Below, in pieces: positions 14,892-23,940 of a DNA stretch of 33,722 nucleotides (position 1 is the stretch's first letter; every line of letters starts with the position of its first letter). A program made the position numbers and the translations under genes. This stretch comes from Clostridia bacterium (GTDB lineage: Bacteria; Bacillota; Clostridia; Oscillospirales; CAG-382): positions 1 to 33,722 of the forward strand of contig JAFOBR010000066.1 of the NCBI GenBank assembly GCA_017381715.1, written 5' to 3'. The notes under the pieces are model-generated. The model searched no databases. It was not told where the DNA came from and saw nothing but the letters and a program-made list of their open reading frames with translations.

Positions 14892-14943
14892 GTGAAATGT
14901 TAACTTTTCTTTCAAATTTCCTTAAAGTTTTTTAAAAATTTGT

Positions 14944-16050
14944 TCAAAATTGCTTCATTATCCGTTCAAGATCGCTCATTTTGCGTTCCATATCACGGGC
15001 AAGCTGTATCTGGCAGCGAGCTCGCACCAGATTATGCTCATCGTATGCGGTTTTAAAATAAGTATCCCCCGCAAGGTAATCTCCCAAAAATCTGGAAGAA
15101 AGCTCCAGGGTTACCACAAGAGCACCCATGGCAAGAGTTGAAATTTCCGTTTCGTTAAGGTTGCCGTAAAGCTGAGGAACAAAGCCCGAAGCAAATTGGG
15201 TGAACATTTCCGTATCCAGAGATACTTCGGAAAGGTCTTTTTCGTCCTCTGCGGCGGTGTTTGCGGCAAAACGAACCGCATCACCGAAATCGTATGCGGC
15301 ATATCCGGGCATAACCGTATCCAGATCTATTACCGCAAGAGGTTCTCCCGTACCCGCATCAAACATAACGTTGTTGCACTTGGTATCGTTATGGGTAACC
15401 CGCAGGCTTATTTTGTTTTCCTTTGCAAGGGCGGAGAAATAGCCTGCGTAAGATGCCATTGAACGGAGGTAATTTATCTCATCCTTTACGGACGCCGCTC
15501 TGGAGGCAACGTCAGCCGCCACAGATTTTTCAAAATCCTCAAATCTTTTAACCGTATCGTGAAAATGAGGTATGGTTTCGTAAAGGGAAGACGCATCGAA
15601 ATCCGAAAGGTTTTTCTGGAATTCGCCAAACGCCTTACCTGCGTTACGCATTACCTTTAAGGTGGGACGGCTGTTAAAGGTGCAGGAATTGGTGATATAG
15701 CTTATAACACGCCAATAACTGCCGTCTTCGGAACGGTAGATATACTGTCCCTCCGGTGTGTGATACATTTTAAGAACACGGCGTTTTATGTCCGTTTCAC
15801 CGTCTGCCAACATACGGTTTCTTATATGGTCCGTTATGCGGCATACGTTTGATATTATCTTTTCGGGGCTGTGGAACACATTGTGGTTTATACGCTGTAC
15901 CAGATAGGTGCGTCCGCCCTCGTACCCGTCGGTATGGACGGTATAAGTGTCGTTTATATTTCCGCTTTTTATTACGTTGTAGCCGAAGAATTCGCCCTTA
16001 AGTTTAAATGCTTTACATATCTCTTCAAAGGTATGGTTTAAAGACAGCAT
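14944..16050 (-). CDS. sugar kinase of the N-acetylhexosamine 1-kinase (NahK) type
   Basis: This 368-residue protein has the aminoglycoside-phosphotransferase fold and resembles bifidobacterial NahK along its length. Shared segments include AFGEFQKNLSDFDASSLYETIPHFHDT, the catalytic loop RVTHNDTKCNNVMFD (His220, Asp222, Asn225/226), and the metal-binding loop VIDLDTVMPGYAAYDFGD (Asp242/Asp244), then HNLVRAR. NahK phosphorylates the anomeric C1 of GlcNAc and GalNAc. The gene begins one base after the GH13 gene, with AGGAGG inside that gene's end, so it is the last gene of the glycogen operon. That context suggests the true substrate might be glucose or maltose, giving a sugar-1-phosphate, but substrate cannot be read from sequence alone. 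Confidence 0.85.
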   Translation of the reverse strand: MLSLNHTFEEICKAFKLKGEFFGYNVIKSGNINDTYTVHTDGYEGGRTYLVQRINHNVFHSPEKIISNVCRITDHIRNRMLADGETDIKRRVLKMYHTPEGQYIYRSEDGSYWRVISYITNSCTFNSRPTLKVMRNAGKAFGEFQKNLSDFDASSLYETIPHFHDTVKRFEDFEKSVAADVASRAASVKDEINYLRSMASYAGYFSALAKENKISLRVTHNDTKCNNVMFDAGTGEPLAVIDLDTVMPGYAAYDFGDAVRFAANTAAEDEKDLSEVSLDTEMFTQFASGFVPQLYGNLNETEISTLAMGALVVTLELSSRFLGDYLAGDTYFKTAYDEHNLVRARCQIQLARDMERKMSDLERIMKQF

Positions 16051-16051
16051 T

Positions 16052-17641
16052 TTAATCCTCCTGTAAAATAAATGTAGCGGGGCACGTTGAATATATTTTG
16101 TTTATAAATTTTTGGTTGGTAATAAGATCCGTATACTCGCCGTTAACAGCATATTCACCGCCTGCGGCAAAGGAAACCGCCAAAACGGTTTTTCCGCAAA
16201 AACTGCGTTTTATGGCAAATATTCCACTGTCTGCGTAAAGTATTTCCGTATCGCCTCTTGTAAGCGGAAGAGAATTTTTACGCACTTCCCCTGCTTTTTT
16301 AAAGAAAGAAAGCATTTCCGCATCTTCTTTTCCCCAAGGGTAAGCGTAACGGTTGAAAGGGTCGGATCTGCCCTGCATACCTATCTCATCCCCGTAATAA
16401 AGGCAGGGCGTGCCGGGGAGAGCGATCAAAAGTCCGTATGCGGCACGGAGTCGCATTGCGCCGAGGGCGTATTCTTCCGCAGTAAGTCTGTACACCGCCG
16501 CATCATCGGCAGACATATCCCCTTCGTAACCCGCCAAAGCGGTTATGATACGAGGTGTATCGTGGGTGCCGAGGGTGTTCATTAAGCGGAGTAATTTTGC
16601 CTTGGGATAATGGGTAAGCTGGTATGCCAGCACACCGGAAAGGTGTGCAATATCTCCGTAACGTAAAAACCTTATAATTCCGTCGCGGAAGGGATAGTTT
16701 GTAACAGAATCCAGCGAATGTCCCTGAAAATAATCCTTTGCCTCGTCATAAGCTACCTTGGTGGAGGCATCCTCCCATACCTCGCCTATTATGCAGGCAC
16801 GGGGATTGGATCTTTTAACTGCGGTGCAGATTTCGTGAGTAAATTCATTGCTGTATTCGTCAACCACATCCAGACGAAAACCGCCAACGCCCATTTCCAT
16901 ATATTTTGGAATGACCTGATCGCAAATAAAACTGCGGAAGGAATGGCATTTTACGGTTTTGGGCAGGTTTCTGCACCCCCACCAGCAATCGTACTCATGG
17001 GGGTAATTTGAAAAAGAAAACCACTCTTTATAAGGAGAAGACGGATCGTTAAGGACGGAAGTAAAGTATATGCTGTGCTCGCCCACGTGGTTGAACACAC
17101 CGTCAAGAATTATCTTTATTCCCCGCTTTTCCGCTTCGTTTATAAGATGCTTCAGGGCTTCGTCGCCGCCGAAGCCTTCGTCTACGGTAAGGTAATCGTC
17201 GGTATCGTATTTATGATTGGAATATGCCTTGCAGATGGGAGAAAGATATATACTTCCCGCACCCAAAGATGCGATATAATCCAGCTTTTCCGCAACGCCC
17301 CAAAGGGTTCCGCCGAAAAAGGTGTTGTTTTTGAGCTCCCCTTTTTCGTTTCTCTTGTATTCGGGAGTATCATCCCAATTCAGGTAGACGGCGTCCTCTC
17401 TTGCGGGCACGGTGCCAAAGCTGTAAAATCTATCCACAAATATCTGGTATATAATACCGTTATCCAGAAACGCGGGGGCGGGATACTGCTCGTCCGTAAC
17501 GGTAAAGGTATCTACCTGATTTCCGTCCTCGGCACAGACAGCATACAAGCCCGCACCTGAAAGTGCGGGCGGTGTATTACCGTTTTTGTCTTTAATTATA
17601 TAGCCTTTTCCGGCGGTAATCAAGGTTCCCAAGGGGAACAC
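16052..17641 (-). CDS. GH13 alpha-amylase family protein (neopullulanase or cyclomaltodextrinase-like)
   Basis: This glycoside hydrolase acts on alpha-glucans. From the GTG at 17641 it has 529 residues. The TIM barrel starts at GIIYQIFVDRF. DGVFNHVG, the nucleophile Asp258 in GGFRLDVVDE, the acid/base Glu287 in IIGEVWED and Asp361 in LGTHDTPR are all intact. There is no signal peptide, fitting intracellular breakdown of glycogen or maltodextrin. The start is doubtful: coding-like sequence (NSILFASGAPTKKR) continues upstream to the glgP stop with no ATG, GTG or TTG, and an ATA at 17686 has AAGGA nine bases upstream. The region before the barrel (about 75-90 residues) is shorter than the usual N-terminal domain of neopullulanases. 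It overlaps the glgP end if the upstream start is used. Exact substrate is unknown. Confidence 0.9.
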   Translation of the reverse strand: MFPLGTLITAGKGYIIKDKNGNTPPALSGAGLYAVCAEDGNQVDTFTVTDEQYPAPAFLDNGIIYQIFVDRFYSFGTVPAREDAVYLNWDDTPEYKRNEKGELKNNTFFGGTLWGVAEKLDYIASLGAGSIYLSPICKAYSNHKYDTDDYLTVDEGFGGDEALKHLINEAEKRGIKIILDGVFNHVGEHSIYFTSVLNDPSSPYKEWFSFSNYPHEYDCWWGCRNLPKTVKCHSFRSFICDQVIPKYMEMGVGGFRLDVVDEYSNEFTHEICTAVKRSNPRACIIGEVWEDASTKVAYDEAKDYFQGHSLDSVTNYPFRDGIIRFLRYGDIAHLSGVLAYQLTHYPKAKLLRLMNTLGTHDTPRIITALAGYEGDMSADDAAVYRLTAEEYALGAMRLRAAYGLLIALPGTPCLYYGDEIGMQGRSDPFNRYAYPWGKEDAEMLSFFKKAGEVRKNSLPLTRGDTEILYADSGIFAIKRSFCGKTVLAVSFAAGGEYAVNGEYTDLITNQKFINKIYSTCPATFILQED

Positions 17642-17691
17642 ACGCTTTTTTGTCGGTGCGCCGGAAGCAAAAAGTATAGAATTTATATTTA

Positions 17692-20106
17692 TCAGTCCTT
17701 AAGAGGAACAGCGTTCCAGATGTTTTCCGCATAATCACGGATACTGCGGTCTGCGGCAAAAATCCCCGCTTTTGCAATATTATTAAGCGCCATCTTGTTC
17801 CAACGGGTGGTATCGCCGTATGCATCTACCAGACTATTGTGGGTAGTATGATAATCCTCAAAATCAGCAAGACACATATAAGGGTCGGACACGCCGTGGG
17901 AGAACAGCAGATAGTTTGCTATATCGGTAAAGGGTCTTCCGTTAAATCCTACGGCAAGACGGTCGATAGCACGCTTAAGCTCGGGAGAACGGAGGTAATA
18001 GCTTGAAGAAGAATAGCCCTTCTTCCAAAGCTCGTCAACCTCGTGAGCACGGAGACCGAAGATGAAGATATTATCATCTCCCACCTGCTCTGCGATCTCT
18101 ACGTTTGCGCCGTCAAGAGTTCCGATAGTAACGGCACCGTTGATCATAAACTTCATATTACCGGTACCGCTGGCTTCCTTACCTGCAAGGGAGATCTGCT
18201 CGCTTACGTCGGCAGCGGGCATAAGACGCTCTGCAAGGGTTACGTTGTAGTTTTCAAGGAATACCACACGTATTTTTTCACGCAATGCGGGCTTTTTCTC
18301 GATATCCGCAGCGATATAGCATATAAGGCGGAGGATATCCTTTGCCAGATAATAACCGGGAGCCGCCTTCGCGCCGAAAATGAAGGTCTGGGGCTGTATA
18401 TCCAAAGACGGATTTTCCAGAAGGGCGGTGTAAAGAGAAATAATATTGAGTGCGTTAAGAAGCTGGCGCTTGTACTCGTGGAGTCGCTTTGCCTGAACGT
18501 CAAAGATAGAATCGGGATCGATCTTCACGCCGTGAGTTTTGCTAATATAATTGGCAAAATCCACCTTGTTTGCATGCTTTATTTCGCCGATACGCTTAAG
18601 CACGGATTCATCGTTTTCATATGCAAGGAATTTTTCAAGCTGGGAAGCGTCCTTACGGTAGCCTTCGCCGATACATTCGTCCAGCAGGCTTGCAAGACGG
18701 GGGTTGGAATAGCACAGCCATTTGCGGTGTGCGATACCGTTGGTTACGTTGGTAAATCTTTCGGGATACATATCCGCATAATCACGGAATACTGTCTTTT
18801 TAAGAATATCGGAATGAAGCTTGGATACACCGTTGGTGTGATTTGAGCCCACTACGGAAAGATTTGCCATTCTTACCTGACCGTTGCCCAGAATAGCCAT
18901 ACGGCTTATCTTATCCCAATTGCCGGGGAAATTGTTCCAGGCGTCCGCGCAGAAGCGGCGGTTGATCTCGGTAACGATATTGTGAATTCTGGGAAGCTTG
19001 AAGCGGAACAGATCCTCGTTCCAGCATTCCAGCGCTTCGGGAAGCACGGTATGGTTGGTATAGGAGATGGTGTTAACAGTGATCTCCCACGCCTTTTCCC
19101 AGGAATAATGATGATCGTCCATAAGGATACGCATAAGCTCGGGAACGCAGAGTGCGGGATGGGTGTCGTTTATATGGATAGAAACCTTTTCTGCGAAATT
19201 ATCAAGAGTTTTATACTGAGAAACGTGGTTGGAAACTATATTCTGCAGAGAAGCGGAAACAAGGAAATACTGCTGGGAAAGACGGAGCAGCTTACCTTCG
19301 TGATGGTTATCTGCAGGGTACAACACCTTGGAGATAGTTTCTGCCATGGTGTTTTCTTCAACAGCCTTTATATACTGCCCCTGAGAGAACGCCTCCATAT
19401 TAAAATTGCGTTTATCCTGCGCTTTCCACAGACGGAGAGTGTTACAACATTCGCTGTCTGCGCCGGAAACGAACATATCGTAGGGAACTGCGTCTATTTC
19501 GTCGTAATCCTCGTAAATAGGCTCGCATCTGCCGTTATCCCATCTTTCTTTTATCTTTCCGCCCAATTTGACGGAAACGCTTTTATCCTGTCTGGGCACC
19601 AGCCACACCTGACCGGAGGGCAGCCATATATCGGGAAGTTCAAGCTGTTCCCCTTCTGCCATTTTCTGTCTGAACAGACCGTATTCAAAGAGTATGGAAA
19701 AGCCCTTTGCGGGGTACTGCTGGGTTGCAAGCGCATCCATAAAGCAAGCGGCAAGTCTGCCCAAGCCGCCGTTACCCAAGGCGGGGTCGGTTTCGAGATC
19801 GTATATCTCATCAAGGTCGAATCCCATTTCGGAAAGCACTTCACGGTAAGAGGATTCCAGACCGAGATTGCAAAGATTCATTTTAAGCTGTCTTCCCATA
19901 AGGAATTCCATGCATATATAGTATACACGCTTGGACTTGTTTTCCTTTACCTTTTTGGAAAAATCGCTATTCTTTTTTGCCAGAACGTCTCTTACGCACA
20001 TTGCCAGCGCAGAATATATCTGCTGGGCATTCGCTTCATCGGGAGAAACCGAATAATATCTGGCAAGTGTCGCCGTAATCTGGTTTTTAAGCTGTTGTGT
20101 GTTCAT
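17692..20106 (-). CDS. glgP: glycogen/maltodextrin phosphorylase
   Basis: This 804-residue GT35 enzyme releases glucose-1-phosphate from the non-reducing ends of alpha-1,4-glucan using phosphate and pyridoxal phosphate. Visible hallmarks are EFLMGRQLKMNLCNLG, the GNGGLGRLAACFMDA segment, NDTHPAL, the VFDVQAKRLHEYKRQLLN block, and the cofactor site EASGTGNMKFMINGA with the PLP lysine at about residue 652. Length is typical. The ATG at 20106 starts five bases after the glgA stop, and the 3' end supplies AAGGA for the following GH13 gene. Together with GlgA it cycles glucose in and out of glycogen. Confidence 0.97.
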   Translation of the reverse strand: MNTQQLKNQITATLARYYSVSPDEANAQQIYSALAMCVRDVLAKKNSDFSKKVKENKSKRVYYICMEFLMGRQLKMNLCNLGLESSYREVLSEMGFDLDEIYDLETDPALGNGGLGRLAACFMDALATQQYPAKGFSILFEYGLFRQKMAEGEQLELPDIWLPSGQVWLVPRQDKSVSVKLGGKIKERWDNGRCEPIYEDYDEIDAVPYDMFVSGADSECCNTLRLWKAQDKRNFNMEAFSQGQYIKAVEENTMAETISKVLYPADNHHEGKLLRLSQQYFLVSASLQNIVSNHVSQYKTLDNFAEKVSIHINDTHPALCVPELMRILMDDHHYSWEKAWEITVNTISYTNHTVLPEALECWNEDLFRFKLPRIHNIVTEINRRFCADAWNNFPGNWDKISRMAILGNGQVRMANLSVVGSNHTNGVSKLHSDILKKTVFRDYADMYPERFTNVTNGIAHRKWLCYSNPRLASLLDECIGEGYRKDASQLEKFLAYENDESVLKRIGEIKHANKVDFANYISKTHGVKIDPDSIFDVQAKRLHEYKRQLLNALNIISLYTALLENPSLDIQPQTFIFGAKAAPGYYLAKDILRLICYIAADIEKKPALREKIRVVFLENYNVTLAERLMPAADVSEQISLAGKEASGTGNMKFMINGAVTIGTLDGANVEIAEQVGDDNIFIFGLRAHEVDELWKKGYSSSSYYLRSPELKRAIDRLAVGFNGRPFTDIANYLLFSHGVSDPYMCLADFEDYHTTHNSLVDAYGDTTRWNKMALNNIAKAGIFAADRSIRDYAENIWNAVPLKD

Positions 20107-20111
20107 TGGGG

Positions 20112-21539
20112 TTAGTTAAGCCTTTCGTACATTTGGATATATAGTTTTGCGCTCTTTTTCCAAGAGAAATCGTAGCGCATTACTTTCAAAACAAGTTTTT
20201 CCCACGCTGCTTTATCTTCGTAAAGATTAACGGCGCGCTTTACGGCATTATACAGCTCCATACCGGAATAAGGGGCGAAGGTAAATCCGTTGCCGCCATC
20301 GGGCCAGCCGTAATCTCGTATACTGTCATAAAGTCCGCCGGTTTCACGTACAACGGGCACGGTGCCGTAACGGGATGCGATCATTTGCGCCAAACCGCAG
20401 GGCTCGCTCAAAGAGGGCATAAGGAAGATATCGCCTGCGGCGTAAATACGCTTGGAAAGCTCTTTATCGTATTTAAGCAGAGTGCGCATTTTTTCGGGGA
20501 AACGGCGTGCCGCTTCATCAAAAAATCTTTCGTACTCGTAATCGCCGGTGCCCAAAAGCACAAACTGCAGGTTTTCCTCAAGCAGGCTGTAAAGAGATTC
20601 CTTTACAATATCCAATCCCTTGTGGGAAACAAGACGGGTGATCATTATCACCATGGGAACGTCCTCTTTTACAGGCAGGTTAAGGTATTCCTGCAGGAAT
20701 TTTTTACATTCCTTCTTTCCGCCCGCGCGCATATAAGAGAAGTTTTTAACAAGTTCACAATCCTTTGCGGGATTATAGTATTCCCTGTCGATACCGTTTA
20801 ATATTCCCGTAAGCTTGCCCTTGCACATTTCCAGTATGGGGTGCAGACCGTGGGAATATTCGGGAGAGAGAATTTCGTTTGCATAGGTAGGAGATACGGT
20901 GGAAACCATATCGGCGCAAACTATGGCGCCTTTCATAAAGTTCATACATCCGCCAAATTCAAGAACGGGAGCGAACTTTTCGTGAAGTCCCAAAAGATCG
21001 CCCATATTATACATATCGCCCATGCCCTGATACTGTATATTATGAATGGTGAATACTGCCTTGATATCACGGTATTTTTCTGTATTTCCGTACAGGCATT
21101 TAAGATATACCACCGCCATTGCCGCCTGCCAATCGTGGGCGTGAAGGTAATCGGGGTAAAAATCTATAAGAGGAAGGAGGTCTACTACCGCCTTGCAGAA
21201 GAATGCAAAACGTTCAAGATCGTCGCCCGCTCCGTAAAGCGCGCCGCGGCGGTAGTAAAACTCGTTGTCTATAAAATAATAAGTTACGCCGTTTTCAACC
21301 AAAGAGTAAAGACCGCAGTATTGCTTTCTCCAGCCAAGTTCCACGGTGGTTTCCAAAACCTTTTCCATACGGGCACGGGTTTTATCGGTAACCTTATCGT
21401 AAAGAGGCATAATAACACGGATATCGCAATCCTTGTCAGCCTGCTTTATGGCGGCGGGCAGAGAGCCTATAACATCTCCCAATCCGCCGGATGCGGCAAA
21501 AGGCAGTGCTTCGCTGGCAGCAAAAAGTATCTTTTTCAT
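20112..21539 (-). CDS. glgA: glycogen synthase GlgA (GT5)
   Basis: GlgA transfers glucose from ADP-glucose to the growing glycogen chain. The 475-residue protein has the N-terminal starch-synthase catalytic domain (KILFAASEALPF ... SGGLGDVIGSLP, HAHDWQAA, FTIHNIQYQG, NGIDREYYNP) and the C-terminal GT-B domain (ITRLVSHKGLDIVKESL, the acceptor/donor loop MPSLSEPCGLAQMIASRYGTVPVVRETGGL). The usual KXGGL motif at the nucleotide-sugar site reads A-S-G-G-L, so the conserved lysine is replaced by alanine. It lies 50 bases after glgD. The rest of the protein looks intact, so it is probably active, perhaps with altered donor affinity. Confidence 0.95.
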   Translation of the reverse strand: MKKILFAASEALPFAASGGLGDVIGSLPAAIKQADKDCDIRVIMPLYDKVTDKTRARMEKVLETTVELGWRKQYCGLYSLVENGVTYYFIDNEFYYRRGALYGAGDDLERFAFFCKAVVDLLPLIDFYPDYLHAHDWQAAMAVVYLKCLYGNTEKYRDIKAVFTIHNIQYQGMGDMYNMGDLLGLHEKFAPVLEFGGCMNFMKGAIVCADMVSTVSPTYANEILSPEYSHGLHPILEMCKGKLTGILNGIDREYYNPAKDCELVKNFSYMRAGGKKECKKFLQEYLNLPVKEDVPMVIMITRLVSHKGLDIVKESLYSLLEENLQFVLLGTGDYEYERFFDEAARRFPEKMRTLLKYDKELSKRIYAAGDIFLMPSLSEPCGLAQMIASRYGTVPVVRETGGLYDSIRDYGWPDGGNGFTFAPYSGMELYNAVKRAVNLYEDKAAWEKLVLKVMRYDFSWKKSAKLYIQMYERLN

Positions 21540-21589
21540 GGGTATTTACTCCTTTTAAGGTTTTTATGGATGTAAACGGAAAACAAAAA

Positions 21590-22723
21590 TCAAACGGTTA
21601 GGTTCTTTTCTATGAAATAAGGCTTGCTTTCGTGGCCGGAAAGGACTCTGCCATCCCTTACCACTGCGGATTTATCGGTAATAACGCAGTTAAGATATAC
21701 GTTATCCCCTACCACGGTATCCTGCATAAGTATGGAATTCTTTACAGTGGTACCTCTGCCAATCTTAACGCCACGGAAGAGAATGCAGTTTTCCACGGTG
21801 CCTTCGATAACGCATCCGTCCGCAATAAGAGAATTTTTGGTTACTGCGGTTTCGCTGTACTTGGTGGGAGCACTGTTGCGGACCTTGGTGAATATAGGTC
21901 TGTCCGCTATGCCGAAAAGCTCTCTGCGGGTTCCGGGGTTAAGCAGGTCCATGTTGCAGGCAAAATAATCTGCCATAGAGTCTACGGTTGCGAAGTATCC
22001 GTCGCACACGTAAGCCTTTATCTTGTCTCTGCCGATACGGCGGGCAAGAACGTCCTTGGTAAAGCTCTTATAGCCGTGGGCGGAAGCATCCAGCGTGATC
22101 TCCTCCAGATACTTACGGTTCATAACGTAAATATTAAGGTTTACGTTGCAGAAAGCGGGCTCTTGGGAATTGTGCTCCGCTATATCGGTAACGTCACCGT
22201 TTTCATTATAAAACAGCTCTACGTTGTTACTGGTGCCGGTTTTGGATACCAGATAAGACTGCTTTGTTGCGATAGTACAGTCCGCGCCGCTCTCTATGTG
22301 ATACTTGATGATTGCGGAAAAATCCATATTGCAGATAACGTCGCAATCCGAAAGTATAACGTATTCTTCCTTTGCACTCTGAATAAATGCGCTTATGCCC
22401 ATAAGAGCTTCAAGACGGGTGGTGTATACCTCGGGTCTTGAGCTGGCGAAAGCGGTTATGTAGGGAGGAAGTATCTGTATACCGCCGCTTCTGCGGGCAA
22501 GGTCCCAGTCCTTACCGGAGCCGATATGGTCCATAAGGGACTGATAATTATAATGGGTAATAACGCCCACACGGGAAATTCCGCTGTTTACCATATTGGA
22601 AAGAGCGAAATCTATGAGTCTGTATCTGCATCCGTAAGGAACGGAAGCCATAGTACGAAGACGGGTAAGGTCAGCCACGTTTTCATCGTGAATATTGGAA
22701 AAGATTATACCGAGTACGCTCAT
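21590..22723 (-). CDS. glgD: glucose-1-phosphate adenylyltransferase regulatory subunit GlgD
   Basis: GlgD is the partner subunit of GlgC in Firmicutes. The 377-residue protein has a nucleotidyltransferase-like domain beginning [10 protein letters not shown] and [20 protein letters not shown], and a C-terminal left-handed beta-helix ([23 protein letters not shown]). It lacks the GlgC glycine-rich GGQGSRL loop at its N-terminus, consistent with a non-catalytic, activating role. Its ATG overlaps the glgC stop in an ATGA junction, so the two subunits are made together. Confidence 0.94.
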   Translation of the reverse strand: MSVLGIIFSNIHDENVADLTRLRTMASVPYGCRYRLIDFALSNMVNSGISRVGVITHYNYQSLMDHIGSGKDWDLARRSGGIQILPPYITAFASSRPEVYTTRLEALMGISAFIQSAKEEYVILSDCDVICNMDFSAIIKYHIESGADCTIATKQSYLVSKTGTSNNVELFYNENGDVTDIAEHNSQEPAFCNVNLNIYVMNRKYLEEITLDASAHGYKSFTKDVLARRIGRDKIKAYVCDGYFATVDSMADYFACNMDLLNPGTRRELFGIADRPIFTKVRNSAPTKYSETAVTKNSLIADGCVIEGTVENCILFRGVKIGRGTTVKNSILMQDTVVGDNVYLNCVITDKSAVVRDGRVLSGHESKPYFIEKNLTV

Positions 22724-23940
22724 TTCGCACCTGCCTCTCCGCCGATATCGGCGAGTGTTTTTTGGGAGATCAATTCTCCGTCGGGAACGGAAATACCGTC
22801 CGCTATGTTAAGACCGCTTCCTACCAGAGTAAGCTTGCCGCCTTCGTCCTTATCCTTGCCCACGGTGGAGTTTTTACCTACTACCGTGCCGGAATCCACC
22901 ATAGAATAATAAACGGAAGCGCCTTCGCTTACGGTTATGTTATCAAACAAAACGCTGTCCTTTACGGTGGCGCCTCTTGCAACGGTAACACCGCCGCCGA
23001 TAACGGAATTTATAACCGTTCCGTAAATTTCACAGCCTTCGGTTATCTGGGAATTCTTGATAACTGCGCTCTCGCCCGCGTAATGAGGAGGATATGCGTT
23101 GCTTCTGGAATATATCTTCCAGGATCCGTCGTTAAGATCGAGCTGAGGATTTTCTCCCAGCAGATCCATATTTGCTTCCCAGAGAGAGGAAACGGTTCCA
23201 ACGTCCTTCCAATATCCCTCAAAGCGGTATGCAAACATTCTCTCCCCTGCTTTAAGCATTGCGGGAATAACGTTTTTACCAAAGTCCTTATCGCTGTTTT
23301 CGTCATTTTCATCTGCGATAAGATAGCTGAACAGCTTTTCCTTGCTGAACACGTAAACGCCCATAGACGCCATAGTGCTCTTGGGTACTTTGGGTTTTTC
23401 TTCAAAATCGTATATGGACATATCCTCGCGGGCGCTCATAATACCGAAACGGCTTGCCTCTGCAAGGGGAACGTCTATAACCGCGATAGTGCAGTCTGCT
23501 TTATTGCGTTTGTGCTCTTTTATCATTTTGGCGTAATCCATACGGTATATATGGTCGCCGGAGAGGATGAGCACGTATTCGGGATCGTATTTTTCTATAA
23601 ACTGCATATTCTGGTAAATAGCGTTTGCGGTGCCTTTATACCAGTCTGCACGCTTTAAGCCCTGATAGGGAGGAAGCATCATAACGCCGCCATAAACACG
23701 GTCAAGATCCCAAGGCTGGCCGTTGCCGATATATTCGTTAAGAGCCAGCGGCTGATACTGGGTAAGCACACCTACGGTATCTATGCCTGAATTTATACAG
23801 TTTGATATGGGGAAGTCTATAATGCGGTACTTACCGCCAAAGGGAACTGCAGGTTTGGCAAGACGCTCTGTAAGCAGGTAGAGACGACTTCCCTGTCCTC
23901 CTGCAAGCAACATTGCCACACATTCTTTTCTTTTGATCAT
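22720..23940 (-). CDS. glgC: glucose-1-phosphate adenylyltransferase catalytic subunit GlgC
   Basis: GlgC makes ADP-glucose from glucose-1-phosphate and ATP, the committed step of glycogen synthesis. The 406-residue protein carries the catalytic loop [14 protein letters not shown], the [19 protein letters not shown] block, [22 protein letters not shown] and a C-terminal beta-helix ([21 protein letters not shown]). It starts inside the glgB stop (ATGA) and ends overlapping glgD. Length is typical of Firmicutes GlgC. Confidence 0.97.
   Translation of the reverse strand: MIKRKECVAMLLAGGQGSRLYLLTERLAKPAVPFGGKYRIIDFPISNCINSGIDTVGVLTQYQPLALNEYIGNGQPWDLDRVYGGVMMLPPYQGLKRADWYKGTANAIYQNMQFIEKYDPEYVLILSGDHIYRMDYAKMIKEHKRNKADCTIAVIDVPLAEASRFGIMSAREDMSIYDFEEKPKVPKSTMASMGVYVFSKEKLFSYLIADENDENSDKDFGKNVIPAMLKAGERMFAYRFEGYWKDVGTVSSLWEANMDLLGENPQLDLNDGSWKIYSRSNAYPPHYAGESAVIKNSQITEGCEIYGTVINSVIGGGVTVARGATVKDSVLFDNITVSEGASVYYSMVDSGTVVGKNSTVGKDKDEGGKLTLVGSGLNIADGISVPDGELISQKTLADIGGEAGAK

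Noticed and set aside
18982..20115. A 377-codon open frame antisense to glgP
   Set aside because: It is a shadow of a clearly real gene, without ribosome binding site or promoter.
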